From positions 36,087,702 to 36,151,701 of the forward strand of contig NC_039361.1 of the NCBI RefSeq assembly GCF_003573695.1: a DNA stretch of 64,000 nt. The letters run 5' to 3'. Source of the DNA: Papaver somniferum (Eukaryota; Streptophyta; Magnoliopsida; Ranunculales; Papaveraceae). The position numbers and the translations under genes were made by a program. The notes beneath the pieces are model-generated. The model had not been told where the DNA came from, made no database searches, and worked only from the letters and a program-made list of their open reading frames with translations. This document shows positions 33,743 to 43,926 of the stretch, piece by piece; the first letter of the stretch is position 1; each line of letters begins with the position of its first letter.

Positions 33743-34177
33743 TGTAAGTGTGCGAGATTCATAAAAGGCTGTGCGATAATGTCGCACGGAGAATAGGAAA
33801 TAAAAGGAAATAGGAAATAAAAGGAAATATGAAATAAAAGGAAAAATATGAGCTGTCATCCACTAGGTAGCATCCTATATAAAGAGAAAGGTAGGAGAGA
33901 GAAAAGGAACTTGTATTATTATCTTCTTATTCTTCCCCAAAAACCAGAGAGAAAGAGCTTCAAATACTCATTAATGGAGTCTCAATGTAATTCAATGATC
34001 ATAGTGAAGATCCCTAACCCCGTGGATGCAGATCAAATTGATCGAACCACGTAAATCTTGTGTCTTATTTTGTATTTCCATTATTTTTATCTTTATTTTC
34101 ATATCAAATAAGTTTAGATCTAGAAATTATAGTCATGATAATATAAGGGGTGTGTTGTGGGATTTCCTGCAACTACA
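33743..34177 (+). repeat. 5' LTR of the LARD-like element
   Basis: Starts TGTAAGTGTGCGAGATTC and ends CAACTACA. A TATA box (TATATAAAG) is at 33876-33884. The U5-like block ACCCCGTGGATGCAG...AACCACGTAAATC near 34018-34056 is a motif I associate with gypsy LTRs; a diverged relative occurs at about 52640. Confidence 0.85.
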
Positions 34178-34535
34178 TAATGGCGCTAGAAACAGGGAAC
34201 GAGTAAAGAATTTATCCTTCCTGTAACTTGTTGATTCAAGAAATTTTCATGAAAATTAGCTATTGTTCATATTTTTCTAGATCTACAAAATTTAGGTTCA
34301 AAAATGGAAATTTTATGGAAGAAATCACACTTTCAGGGAGTAAACATCGTCAACAATTCAAAGACATGAAAAGAGTGAGAGAAAAAATTAGTTGTTGTGG
34401 TGAAATTTAAGGAGAAAATGGAAGTTTCAGTGGAAGATTTTCATGTTCAGGAGAAGAAGGCAAATGTGAAAGAAGTTAAGGAAGGACGAAGAAAAGATAA
34501 GAGGTAGATGCTGCAATTTCTATCACAAACAGAAA

Positions 34536-35255
34536 TTCGCACAGATGGTTTGAGCTGGAGCGAGTAAGCGATAGGTCACGGGTTCGAATTTCGCAGAGAC
34601 ACATATTTTTCATTTTCTTCTCATTTGCATGGGAGAATAAAAGAATAAGAGAAAAAAATTATGCATGTATTTCGCAAAGAGGTTCTTGAACAGTTGGTGG
34701 TCGCAAGTTCGAACTTCCCTGCGAGCATAGTTTTCTTCTTTTTTACAGATAGCGAAAAAATGAATAATTTCGCAATATTGTTTCATTAGTTTACAAACAA
34801 GAGGTAGCACAGTTGGTCAAGCTTCGCTAGAGTGAGTTGTAAGACTCGAGTTCGAATCCCTCATCAAGCTTAATTTTTCGCACATTTTTGAAATCCTAAA
34901 GGCGAATAAATGGAATAAAGTACAACATTGTGTATTTCTTTCCCAAGAAACAAGTAGCGCAGATGGTTAGAGAAGGAGTATGCAAACTAGAGGACATGGG
35001 TTCAATTCTCCCTGCGACCAAATAATTTTTGCTTCGCAAATATTCATTTCGCAGAGTTGATATTTGATTGCTTCGCACACTTTAATTTTCGCAAGAGAGG
35101 GTTAGCACAGTTGGTCAGGAGGCATGAATGCAAGCAGCAGTTGGAATTTGATTGCTTCGCAAGAACTTTGATTATTTCGCAAAAGAGGCTTAGCACAGTT
35201 GGTATGGTGCGAGAAAATCCAAGAAGCATATCAAGGGTTCAAATCTCACTTCTCA
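34536..35255 (+). ncRNA. Array of six tRNA-like (A box/B box) modules inside the LARD-like element
   Basis: Six units at about 34536-34596, 34671-34725, 34800-34865, 34949-35018, 35096-35150 and 35183-35255. A-box-like TAGCACAGTTGGTCAAGC (34805), TAGCGCAGATGGTTAGAG (34954), TTAGCACAGTTGGTCAGG (35102) and TTAGCACAGTTGGTATGG (35190). B-box-like GGGTTCGAATTTC (34580), AAGTTCGAACTTCC (34704), GAGTTCGAATCC (34848), GGGTTCAATTCTC (34998) and GGGTTCAAATCTC (35235). Unit 2 lacks a good A box and unit 5 lacks a B box. No acceptor stem closes, so these are not tRNA genes. They look like tRNA-derived SINE heads or internal Pol III promoters. Spacers carry TTTCGCA repeats. Expression is unproven. Confidence 0.6.
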
Positions 35256-35379
35256 CACTTTTTTTTGCTGCGCGAAATTCATATATTTCAAGGCATTTAT
35301 TCACTTATCTGATAACAACAGCGACTCACATGAAAGATAAGTACCACTTCCTTGAACATTTTACTTTATACTAAGAACG

Positions 35380-35815
35380 AATAAAAAGATTTTTGATTTG
35401 ATTTACAAAAAGCGATTCAATCGCACGATAACAAAAATTTCAAGATTTCAAAAATTACAAAAATTACTAAGATTTCAAGATTAAAAAAAATAAAAATTAA
35501 TTTATATATATTTCTAGAATATTTCTTTTACAGAAAATAAAAGATTTTTGATTTGATTTACAAAGATTTCAAGATTTCAAAGATTATAAAGATTATTAAG
35601 ATTTCAAGATTACAAAGATTTCAAAATTACAAAGATTGCGAGATTTCAAAATTACAGAAAACTGAGAAAATTCAATTTACATATTTCTCTAGAATATTTC
35701 CTTTGCAGAGAATAAAAAGATTTTTGATTTGATTTACAAAACGCGATAGAATCGCAGAATTACAAAGATTTCACAACTACAAAGATTTCAGAGTTATCAT
35801 GTATTAGAATTTCTC
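35380..35815 (+). repeat. Reiterated AGATTTCAAGATTACAAAG-type repeats
   Basis: AT-rich short repeats (AAGATTTCAAGATT, TTACAAAGATTTC). A larger unit AAAAAGATTTTTGATTTGATTT recurs at about 35385, 35545 and 35716, each followed by TTTACAAA. No gene. Confidence 0.65.
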
Positions 35816-35852
35816 TTGAATACTTATTTTGATTCAAATGATATGATATTAT

Positions 35853-35957
35853 GAGAATGAAAGAATGAATGAAAGAGATGACAGAAATGAAAGAATGAAT
35901 GAAAGAGATGACAGAAATGAAAGAAAGAATGAAAGAGATGACAAAAATGAAAAGAGG
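35853..35957 (+). repeat. 33-bp GA-rich minisatellite, about three copies
   Basis: GAAAGAATGAATGAAAGAGA followed by TGACAGAAAT repeats three times in register with small changes. It creates spurious serine/phenylalanine/isoleucine frames on the minus strand, which are not genes. Confidence 0.85.
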
Positions 35958-36106
35958 AATGAGAGAATAAAGAAACACGAATATTTTGCAGAAACAAAGA
36001 GACGCGAAAATTTCGCAGAAACGCGAATAAAATTTCGCAGATAGGGGTGAACCTTTATGGCGTACACTCTAGTTCGCGAATAAAATTTCGCAAGAGGCAA
36101 ATGTAA

Positions 36107-36600
36107 GACCTAAAGTACGTCATATAAGGGGGTACCTGTTGCATGGCTCAGGGAAAGGTTACACCGCCCCCGGAACCTAAGTCATAGAGATTTGGGGTCA
36201 ATAAAGCCCATCCGGGAGAGGCACCTTGGATTCTCAGCTTAAGCATATGACTTAGGTTGGGCGACTAAGGTAATAAGGACTCTCCCAAGGAGTGTGGAAT
36301 ATGATCAAGGCGATGATGTACACGGTTGAGTCAAGAGTGCCAGGGGCGTTTGAAGCGTCCTTGCCATTCTTGAAAAGTCTTGGCTTATACTGCACTCGGC
36401 CCGAAGAAAACCCCACTTAGGGTGCAGTCTCGTAATCATAAGCCATATAGGTAAAAGGGATAAGAGGCTGCGAAAACAACTGGTTGTTGTTAAGATCGGA
36501 TGGGAGGAGCTAACCTTGTATGGTATAAGTACGCCTCCTTGAAGGGGCAACCAGGGGGGAGATAAGGGCGTCACCCTCCATTAGGGAGATGATAAGTGTC
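36107..36600 (+). other. GC-richer, non-coding block of the LARD-like element
   Basis: Contrasts with the AT-rich repeats on both sides: balanced composition, no low complexity, stop codons in all frames. It contains CCCCCGGAACCTAAGTCATA and GGGAGAGGCACCTTGGATTC. The composition suggests a conserved cis element such as an RNA packaging or dimerisation region. That role is inference only. Confidence 0.45.
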
Positions 36601-36610
36601 TTAAGACGCA

Positions 36611-36922
36611 AATGTCATGAGGCTTTTTACTCGCAAGGGTATTAAGGCTTGTCATATTTGTGCAACAATCCTGAAGAGGCAATAATACTAGAGAAAAAGA
36701 TAAGACGAGATCAATGGGTCATTACATGAAAGTGTGAAGACCTCCTGCGATTTCGTCGCAAGACGACAATGTCATGGGGCTTTATTTTCGCAAGAATATT
36801 TAGGCCTGTCATATTATTGCAACAATCCTGAAGAGGCAATAATACAAAAGAAAAAGTTAGGGCAAGATCAATGGGTTTTTGCATGAAAGTGCAAAGACGT
36901 CCTGCGATTTTGTTGCAATGAC
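36611..36922 (+). repeat. Tandem duplication, two ~156-bp copies
   Basis: 36611-36767 and 36768-36922 share AATGTCATGRGGCTTT, GCAACAATCCTGAAGAGGCA, AGATCAATGGGT and TCCTGCGATTT. Copies differ by scattered substitutions. Confidence 0.88.
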
Positions 36923-37454
36923 AAGAGGTGGCAAAATAAGACCTTTAACTAGGAAGGCAAAATAAGACCACATAAGAAAATGAGTAAACAAGTAATCTTG
37001 CGAGAATGATAATATGTAAGCAAACAAGCTTGCGAATATGTACATGGAAATGAAACTGAGGCAGTGAAAATGCCGCAGACTTGATATTATGATCATACTG
37101 TTGTGAGATACTAATAGTGCAGGAAAGAGGAAAGATGAAACACAAGTAAGAACTTGTGAGGAACAATAACTACACGAATAGGAATGCATACACTAAAGAA
37201 AAAGCCAGAGAAATGAAGAATGGAAGCAATTTAAAGCTACATCAATTTTAGACGGCAAAATGAGCTAAGTAACACAAACATTAACTATACATTGTAATAG
37301 ATAAGCATTATCATCATACAAGCATCATACTCGCATCATAAAAGCATTGCATAAGCATTTCATAGCATAAACATCACATACACATTTCATAACATAATCA
37401 TCACATAAGCATTATATTCGCATAATTACTTTACCAAACTGTACGCAATAATAT

Positions 37455-37625
37455 TGTAGAACTTCGCAATAATATCGCAGAATTTTTCAGAATTTCGCAG
37501 AATTATTCAGAATTTTTCAGAATTTCGCAGGATTATTCAGAATTTCGCAGAATGTGTCAGAATTCCGTAGTATTATTCAGAATGTGTCAGAATTTTGCAG
37601 AATGTGATTATTTCGAATGTGATTA
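37455..37625 (+). repeat. Short-period AATTTCGCAGAATTATTCAG repeats
   Basis: Alternating TTTCGCAGAAT and TATTCAGAAT/GTGTCAGAAT units, about ten in succession. TTCGCA is the same word that separates the tRNA-like modules and appears across the whole interior of this element. Confidence 0.75.
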
Positions 37626-38228
37626 TTCCGAACGATATGATCATTTCGCTCAATTATTACGCACAATTATAAGCAACTTGAAGAGATTATACTATCGCAT
37701 GAGCAAAAAACATGAGACAGAGGAAAGATGAGAATGAAGAAACAATTCGCACATTCAACATTTTCTCAAAGATTCTACCCTCATAGATAAAGAACAGAGG
37801 CAACTATGGATTACCAAGAAAACATTTTATGTTCTTTATCTTCTCGGCAAGAATCACCAAAATGGAGTAATAATTTCGCATGAATAGAGGCAATACTTAT
37901 TATTCTCATTCAAGGACGGATACTTTTTACATTTCGAGAATTGAATATTTCTTATACTTCATCAATGATACTTCATGCTTCTTATATTTCTTCAAGGATA
38001 CTTCATACTTCGCATACTTCAAAAGATGATACTTCTTATTTACTTCGTAACATTCCGGAACTTCACAAAAGAATAGAGGCAAGTACGTACTTTTCAAATC
38101 CAGTATTCTTTTGCTCGTTCCTTCATCAACAAAGATCAAAGACTACTCCAACAACACGTATCTCGCTCCAACAACTACAACAACGGATTTTTTCCTGAAG
38201 ATCGCTCTTCAAGCAATATTCAAGTATT

Positions 38229-38671
38229 TGTAAGTGTGCGAGATTCATAAAAGGCTGTGCGATAATGTCGCACGGAGAATATGAAATAAAAGGAAATAGG
38301 AAATAAAAGGAAATATGAAATAAAATAAAATATGAGCTGTCATCCACTAGGTAGCATCCTATATAAAGAGAAAGGTAGGAGAGAGAAAAGGAACTTGTAT
38401 TATTATCTTCTTATTCTTCCCAAAAAACCAGAGAAAGAGAGCTCAAAATACTCATTAATGGAGTCTCAATGTAATTCATATGTAATTCAATGATCATAGT
38501 GAAGATCCCTAACCCCGTGGATGTAGATCAAATTGATCGAACCACGTAAATCTTGTGTCTTACTTTCTATTTCCATTATTTTATCTTTATTTCCATATAA
38601 AATAAGTTTAGATCTAGAAATTATAGTCATGATAATATAAGGGGTGTGTTGTGGGATTTTCTGCAACTACA
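38229..38671 (+). repeat. 3' LTR of the LARD-like element
   Basis: 443 bp, nearly identical to 33743-34177; the main differences are a duplicated TGTAATTCA near 38471-38485 and GAATATG/GAATAGG. TATA box TATATAAAG at 38360-38368. It is followed by GTAGGAT. Confidence 0.88.
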
Positions 38672-38694
38672 GTAGGATAGGGGAGTATATTTAG

Positions 38695-39500
38695 TCGAGC
38701 GGATGTATAATCTACGTTCGGCTGTGGAGCGTAGGTATAAAGTTCGTCCCGTTCAGGCGCTGATATATTTTACGCTGGTTATGGGGCGTTGGTAAAGATT
38801 ACGCGGGTTGTGGGGCGTTCATAAAGTTTACGCCGGGAGATGGGACATACGTATAATCAACGCCTGATCGGGCGAATGGGTAAATAAACGCCTCATTCAA
38901 GCGTACTTATAATGTCCGCTCAGCTTTTGAATATGTTCGTGACATCTTGGATATGTTCGTGAATATGGGCTTTGGGCATGCCATGAATTCAACTGCCCTA
39001 TATTACCAAAAGAAAAATGCCCTCACATGGAAAACTCAAATAAAAAAGGTAAAAGAAATTTTAATCTCAGTCAACCTGTTGTATTTATGAACTTTAAGTC
39101 CATTTTAGGCCACTACATGTGTTCTTTGACCATTGATTTAATTATTAAGAATTTTTAAGGGTCACGTTCAAAAAAATTCTAACATTTTAAAAATTCGAAA
39201 ATGGAAGCTACAACTGTGGGCGGAGATAAAAGTCCCGCTCAACTTCAGGCGTGAACTATATGAACGCCGGGTTGGGGCGTTTACTATATCAACGCATGAT
39301 TGAGGGTTCGTATAATGTTCATCTGACTGGGGCGTTTACTATATCAACGCCTGCCATGGGGCGTAAACTTCAGCAACGCCCGAAGGGGCGTACATTTCAG
39401 CACCGCTCCATTGAGGCGTAGTCTATATACACGCTTGTTCGTGGGATGAAGATTATACATGCGCTTCATGTGAAGCGTAGTTTATACACACGCCCGGTGA
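38695..39500. repeat. Tandem array of short hairpins built on GGCGTT...AACGCC
   Basis: Repeated 35-40 bp units, each an imperfect palindrome: a G-rich left half such as GGGGCGTTTAC and a right half such as TCAACGCCTG. Two blocks are present (38695-38930 and 39215-39500), separated by about 280 bp of AT-rich sequence. It sits inside the PIF-like element. No coding function. Confidence 0.75.
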
Positions 39501-39666
39501 CAAACGAACATTGTATGTTTGCTCGACTATATATAGTTTTGGTCTTGGTCCCAGACCAAATATAGTCTGGAATTTGGTTTTGGTCCAGATTTTAGTCTTT
39601 ACTCCGTCCCTTTGTGTCTCATATCTGGATCATAGTTATAGGTTTGATCGTCCACTGTGGTTGCTC

Positions 39667-40653
39667 TGAGGAACTACCTTTCTTTTTAACAGCTAGAAGT
39701 AGATGATTAAAGGCCTAACAGATGAAACTGCTCAAAATCTTACAAGTAAAGACACTGTATTTAAAACATGAACGCAATATTCAACCGGTCAAGTTCCGCA
39801 TCAACAAGCGGATTTTTTTCTTTTTCAATCTTGCTCTTGCATTATAGACCCCAGCAAAAGCATGGAAGCATATAACATAGCAAATTAAAGCAACCAGTCA
39901 GCTTTTGAATAAAATATCAAGAAAGAGATGCTCATGAAAATCATCTGCATTACTCGATCAGATTCCTAGTCCAATCGGAGTTGCTTTTACACTCTAGTAT
40001 ACAATATATATGTGTTTAGTGTTTACTGAAGCCCACTCCATATAGCATCCTCCAACAGACCCAATATCAATAGTCATTTACGTACACATCCAATGATCCA
40101 AATGCCCGAATTATCTCACCATATCTGGTACTGGTAGACTACTGTGTAACTCACCTAACTAAAGGTCTAAAGGTCCCTACTAGAAATTTAGACAACAACT
40201 AACGGTGTGCAATACTTATACTTAAACGAAAAATCAGATAATTAAGTTGGTCATTTTTTCCCTAATTAAATTTGTTTTTGCATGTTTTCTAAATAATCGT
40301 GTTTCCTAGAGACTAAGCATTTGTTCCCTGATATGACCTTGATTCGCAGGATAACTTGCTAGATAATAAATCTCACTTAACAAGATAAGATAATATAAAG
40401 AAAACACATGATGTTCCACTTTCAGATACTAGTAACTAAGATTAACAAAGTGGTTGTTCAGATGATCTATTAAGATGAAGGAAAGAAATAAAACATTTGT
40501 CCGTTAGAAATATGGATATTAACAAGTAGGCTGAACCAAACTTTGTTGCAACAAAAGCAGCCCTCCCAAAAATAGCAACTACCAGTTCGGATTCGGAATC
40601 ATGTACCCGTTTCATGCATTTGGATATGCGTATTCTGTAAGAGAACTTTGTTG
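39667..40653. other. About 1 kb intergenic, no gene seen
   Basis: Unique-looking AT-rich sequence with no credible frame, TIR or repeat. It could be downstream sequence of the NPL copy 2 gene that lay here before the 40654-41770 insertion. Confidence 0.45.
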
Positions 40654-41770
40654 TTTAGTCCACTAAACCCGACCCGGGTTAATGGCTAGTCCAGCGGGAA
40701 AATATATTTACTCGTTAGTCCAAAAAAGTTTTGAAAAAAGTAAAATTACTCTACTAACCCTAACATATAACACCATGTATGTTACTACATACTACATATG
40801 TTACTAGTAGTATGTATTGATACTACATATCAATATGTAGTATCAATATGTTATGTACTACATATAAATAAATATTGTTATGTTATGTATTGATACTACA
40901 TATCAATATGTAGTATCAATATGTTATGTACTACGTATCAATATTGTTATGTTATGTATTGATACTACATATTAATATTGTTATGTTATACTACATATTA
41001 CTACTAGTTACTACATATTACTACTAGTTACTACATATTGATACTACATATTACTACCACATATTACTACTTGTTACTACATATTACTACATATTGATAA
41101 TACATATTGATATTACTACTAGTAGTATACTAGTATCCTAGTTACTACATATTACTACTAGTTACTACATATTGATACTACATACTACATATTACTACTA
41201 GTTACTACATATTGATATTACTACTAGAAGTATACTAGTTACTACATATTACTACTAGTTACTACATATTGATACTACATATTACTACTACATATTACTA
41301 CTAGTTACTACATATTGATACTACATATTACTACTAGTTACTACTACATATTACTACTAGTTACTACATATTGATACTACATATTACTGCTAGTAGTATA
41401 CTAGTATACTAGTTACTACATATTACTACTAGTATACTAGTTTACTTTACTAGTATACTAGTAAAGTAGTTACCTAATTTACTAATAACATATTTTTGTT
41501 ACTACTAATATAGTACATATTAATATGTAGTATCACCATATTGATACTACTAGTATGTAGTAACATACTACTAGTAACATTTACATGTGTTGATACTAAT
41601 TAGATCTGGAAGGGTGTTTTAGGCATTTAGAAAATACACTCTATAATCTCCACAAAGTTTTTGGACTAGCGAGTAAATAATCTAGTCCAAAAACATGTTT
41701 TTGGACTAGGGAGTAAATGTTTTTCACGGGTGTACTAGCCATTAACTGGGTCATGAAAAACTGGATTAAA
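40654..41770. mobile_element. Inverted-repeat element filled with an ACTACATATT satellite
   Basis: Left arm TTTAGTCCACTAAACC...GGTTAATGGCTAGTCC...TTTACTCGTTAGTCCAAAAA corresponds to the inverse of the right arm (TTTTTGGACTAGGGAGTAAA...CTAGCCATTAACTGGGTCAT...GGATTAAA). Between them, 40760-41590 consists of TACTACATATTGATACTACA and TACTACTAGT words. The right end abuts exon 4 of NPL copy 2. A clear TSD was not found. Confidence 0.7.
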
Positions 41771-42522
41771 TAGTAATTCCTATATTTTATAATCGTTTTA
41801 ACTGTCTTTCGTACTTTAACAAGTCCAGCTTTTGATTCCTTATCTTCAATTTCATTTACTGTAGCTGCATTAGTTCAGTCAGTTCATTAATCTTATTGAC
41901 TTTAGATGAGCAAATTACCAACAAGAAGAAATACAATATTTCAATTATTACCAAGTACACACAAAAGAAATAGCTCCTGATAAACTTACCGTTATGGTCT
42001 TTACCATCGGAACTACTACATTTTTCAATGTAATATCCACTGAGATGAACTTTTGTATCCTGACTATGGTTGTAATCAACTGAGAAAACCACTTCCTTCT
42101 CGTTGAACTCAATGTCAAGAGGGCATGAATCATTCGTCGAAGAATTCAACATGCATAAAGTTATCGGAGTTTTACCTCCAACACTGCACAATACACAACA
42201 ACGTTGATAATACTCTGAAGGTACTAATCTACATGAATCCTGCAACAATATCAGCGAACTTATTACCCCAAAATATTTCATAAACCACAAACAAATATCA
42301 TCATCAATCCTTTTTATTTTTCAATTTTTATTTGTTTTTTAGTTGGCTACGTACTGACCGAGTAACGCGTAACTTCCCATTCTCTTTCTCAACCTTATGA
42401 GTTACAGGCTTACTGTTTGTTATTTCAATTCTTGATAGTCGAAACACAAATCACAAACACGAAATCAAAAATAGAAAGCAGAAGAAGAGAAAGTAGGACT
42501 AAACCTTACCCCAAAACGACAT
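41771..42522 (-). pseudogene. Nucleoplasmin-like domain gene copy 2a (FKBP53/43-type)
   Basis: Exon 1 is 42510-42522 (ATG, MSFWG, donor GTAAGG). Exon 2 is about 42359-42431 (IEITNSKPVTHKVEKENGKLRVTR). Exon 3 is 41990-42239 (acceptor TTGCAG; LCSVGGKTPITLCML, CPLDIEFNEKEVVFSV, KVHLSGYYIEKCSSSDGKDH; donor GTAAGT). Exon 4 starts at 41864 (acceptor ATGCAG; ATVNEIEDKESKAGLVKVRK) and runs into the element ending at 41770. Relative to copy 2b the exon 2 acceptor AG appears changed to AA. Exon 2 is one base short for correct phase, so this copy is probably dead. Unlike copies 1 and 3 it reads past the NPL core. Confidence 0.72.
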
Positions 42523-42650
42523 TCTTCGCTTCTTATTTTCTCTTGGGATGGAGATTCAGCAGTCGATATGTATTTCCTTAACCGCAAGTGATGTCTAAAT
42601 TACTACCAGTACTTGTACTACTACATTTTAATGTCAAACTTAGTTGGTTG

Positions 42651-42845
42651 GTCAAATCATGTCTCATCGTTCCTAACGTCACTTTAATGCCATGCTCATG
42701 CTTCGATATTCCAACTTCTTATTCCAAGATTATAAAAACCATTAACTCCTTTCTTATGGGTCACCAAACGAAACGCAACCCCACTATTCCACCATCAAAC
42801 AACCGTTTTTGCGTATGAAACGAGAAATTGCAGAATCAGGGCACT
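42651..42845 (-). repeat. Upstream region of NPL copy 2a, duplicated at 43248-43467
   Basis: Both contain TGTCTCATCGTTCCTAACGT, ACCATTAACTCCTTT, AACCCCACTATTCCACCA and TTTTTGCGTATGAAACG in the same order. This is the 5' flank of each NPL copy, so the gene and its promoter were duplicated together in tandem. Confidence 0.85.
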
Positions 42846-42891
42846 GTTTTTTGTGTAAAATATAGTAGTATTTTAAGTCTTGACTACAAAC

Positions 42892-43108
42892 CTGGTAACG
42901 CGTAATTTTCATGTTGTTTTGTCAAACCTGTGGGTTACAGGTTTGCTCTTTGTTATTTCGATACCTGATGTGATGATCAGCAACAATAACAAATGAATCA
43001 AATATTTAGATATAACCAAAGCGATCACTAACCCGAAATTAAAAACATAGAGAAACCAAGACTATGATGACATTTCTTTCCTTGAGAAATTAAAAACACA
43101 AAATGACA
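42892..43108 (-). pseudogene. Nucleoplasmin-like domain gene copy 2b, 5' fragment
   Basis: Exon 2 is 42892-42964, with good acceptor ATCAG and residues GIEITKSKPVTHRFDKTT, then a TGA, then KLRVT. An exon-1-like ATGTCATTTTGTG at about 43108 has lost the WG codon and donor. No exon 3 follows; next on the same strand is copy 2a's promoter region. So this is a partial tandem duplicate. A 20-base GACATTTCTTTCCTTGAGAA direct repeat lies at 43068-43125. Confidence 0.65.
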
Positions 43109-43247
43109 TTTCTTTCCTTGAGAAAGAGATTTAACATTCAATATTTCTTTCCACTTTACAAGTTTCTAGTTTATACTGCTACTGATACAGTACGTTTGAT
43201 TTGGCTGGCTTTATATCCTCGATTTTCATGACCAAATTAATTCAGTA

Positions 43248-43467
43248 GTCAAATCTTGTCTCATCGTTCCTAACGTCATTTTAATGCCATGCCATGCCAT
43301 GCTTTGGTATTCCAAGTTCCAACTTCTCCTTCGAAGATTACAGAAACCATTAACTCCTTTATGATGGGTTACCAAACAAAAGTTAACGACAACACGCAAC
43401 CCCACTATTCCACCACCAGACAACCATTTTTGCGTATGAAACGAAAAATTCTACGATCAGGGAACTT
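43248..43467 (-). repeat. Upstream region of NPL copy 2b, duplicate of 42651-42845
   Basis: See the order of shared blocks: TGTCTCATCGTTCCTAACGT through TTTTTGCGTATGAAACG. The extra CATGCCATGC and AAGTTAACGACAACA bases account for the length difference. The frames seen here in both directions are spurious. Confidence 0.82.
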
Positions 43468-43926
43468 TTTCTTTTTTGGGTAAACAAACAGTGTTTTAAG
43501 TTAACTTTTAGGCACACTACTTAGCCCACATATTTGTCTTTTTACCGTAAGCGAAACTGCCTCAACTCCTCCTCACACACTGAGCAAAAGAATTTTTTTT
43601 AATACTATGAGCAGTATTTTCCAATTCTCACATCCTTTGTTGTATTTTCCAAGTCTAGCAGTCATGGGAATTTTAAAACCCATATAAAACCAAAATACTT
43701 ATACATCCACTAAAGTAATTTTTATGGTTATGAAATGGTGTGGACACTTATGTATCAATGAGGAGCTAAAGAACTTGCCATCTTCTTTGCCTGCACATAA
43801 TTATGATGTTGCGTTCCTCGTTGGAGAGCGCTCCATCAAAAAGGATCGATGTATCATGAACCACAGGGAAGACCGGAGGATTTCAATCTCTAGCACATAC
43901 TTCAATTTAGGGCCATTTACAAAAAT
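43468..43926. other. Intergenic, no gene seen
   Basis: AT-rich; the 43724-44002 frame runs into the MITE and shows no recognisable domain. Confidence 0.45.

Larger units (their letters stand above)
33743..38671 (+). mobile_element. Large non-coding LTR element (LARD-like) with tRNA-like array
   Basis: LTRs 33743-34177 and 38229-38671 are nearly identical and end CTGCAACTACA. A primer-site-like TGGCGCTAGAAACAGG follows the 5' LTR after two bases. GTAGGAT occurs at both outer borders (33716-33722 and 38672-38678), suggesting the target duplication. This implies the true left end may be about 33721, 22 bases before the TG that starts LTR identity. The 4.05-kb interior encodes no protein motif. 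It contains tRNA-like modules, a GC-richer 0.5-kb block, a 156-bp duplication, and many TTCGCAG repeats. Confidence 0.85.
33627..39666. mobile_element. PIF-like inverted-repeat element, split by an LTR element
   Basis: TIR GAGCAACTACAGTGG at 33627 matches the inverse of CCACTGTGGTTGCTC ending at 39666 (14 of 15), with TGA on both sides (33624-33626, 39667-39669). Further inside, ACCAAA-rich blocks of both arms also correspond. Without the inserted LTR element it is about 1.1 kb. It has no transposase; its interior is a hairpin array. The left end lies about 160 bp upstream of the NPL copy 1 start codon. Confidence 0.75.

Noticed and set aside
34800..35255. Possible functional tRNA genes
   Set aside because: A and B boxes are present, but acceptor and anticodon stems do not close and spacing varies, so I call them tRNA-like modules only.
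35760..36100. Serine/phenylalanine-rich minus-strand frames
   Set aside because: Created by the 33-bp GA-rich minisatellite; periodic and compositional.
36305..36574. Minus-strand frame over the GC-richer block
   Set aside because: Short, no domain, no codon pattern; the block is more likely a non-coding element.
38695..39500. Hairpin array as a microRNA cluster
   Set aside because: Stems are only 6-10 bp and loops short, unlike plant miRNA precursors.
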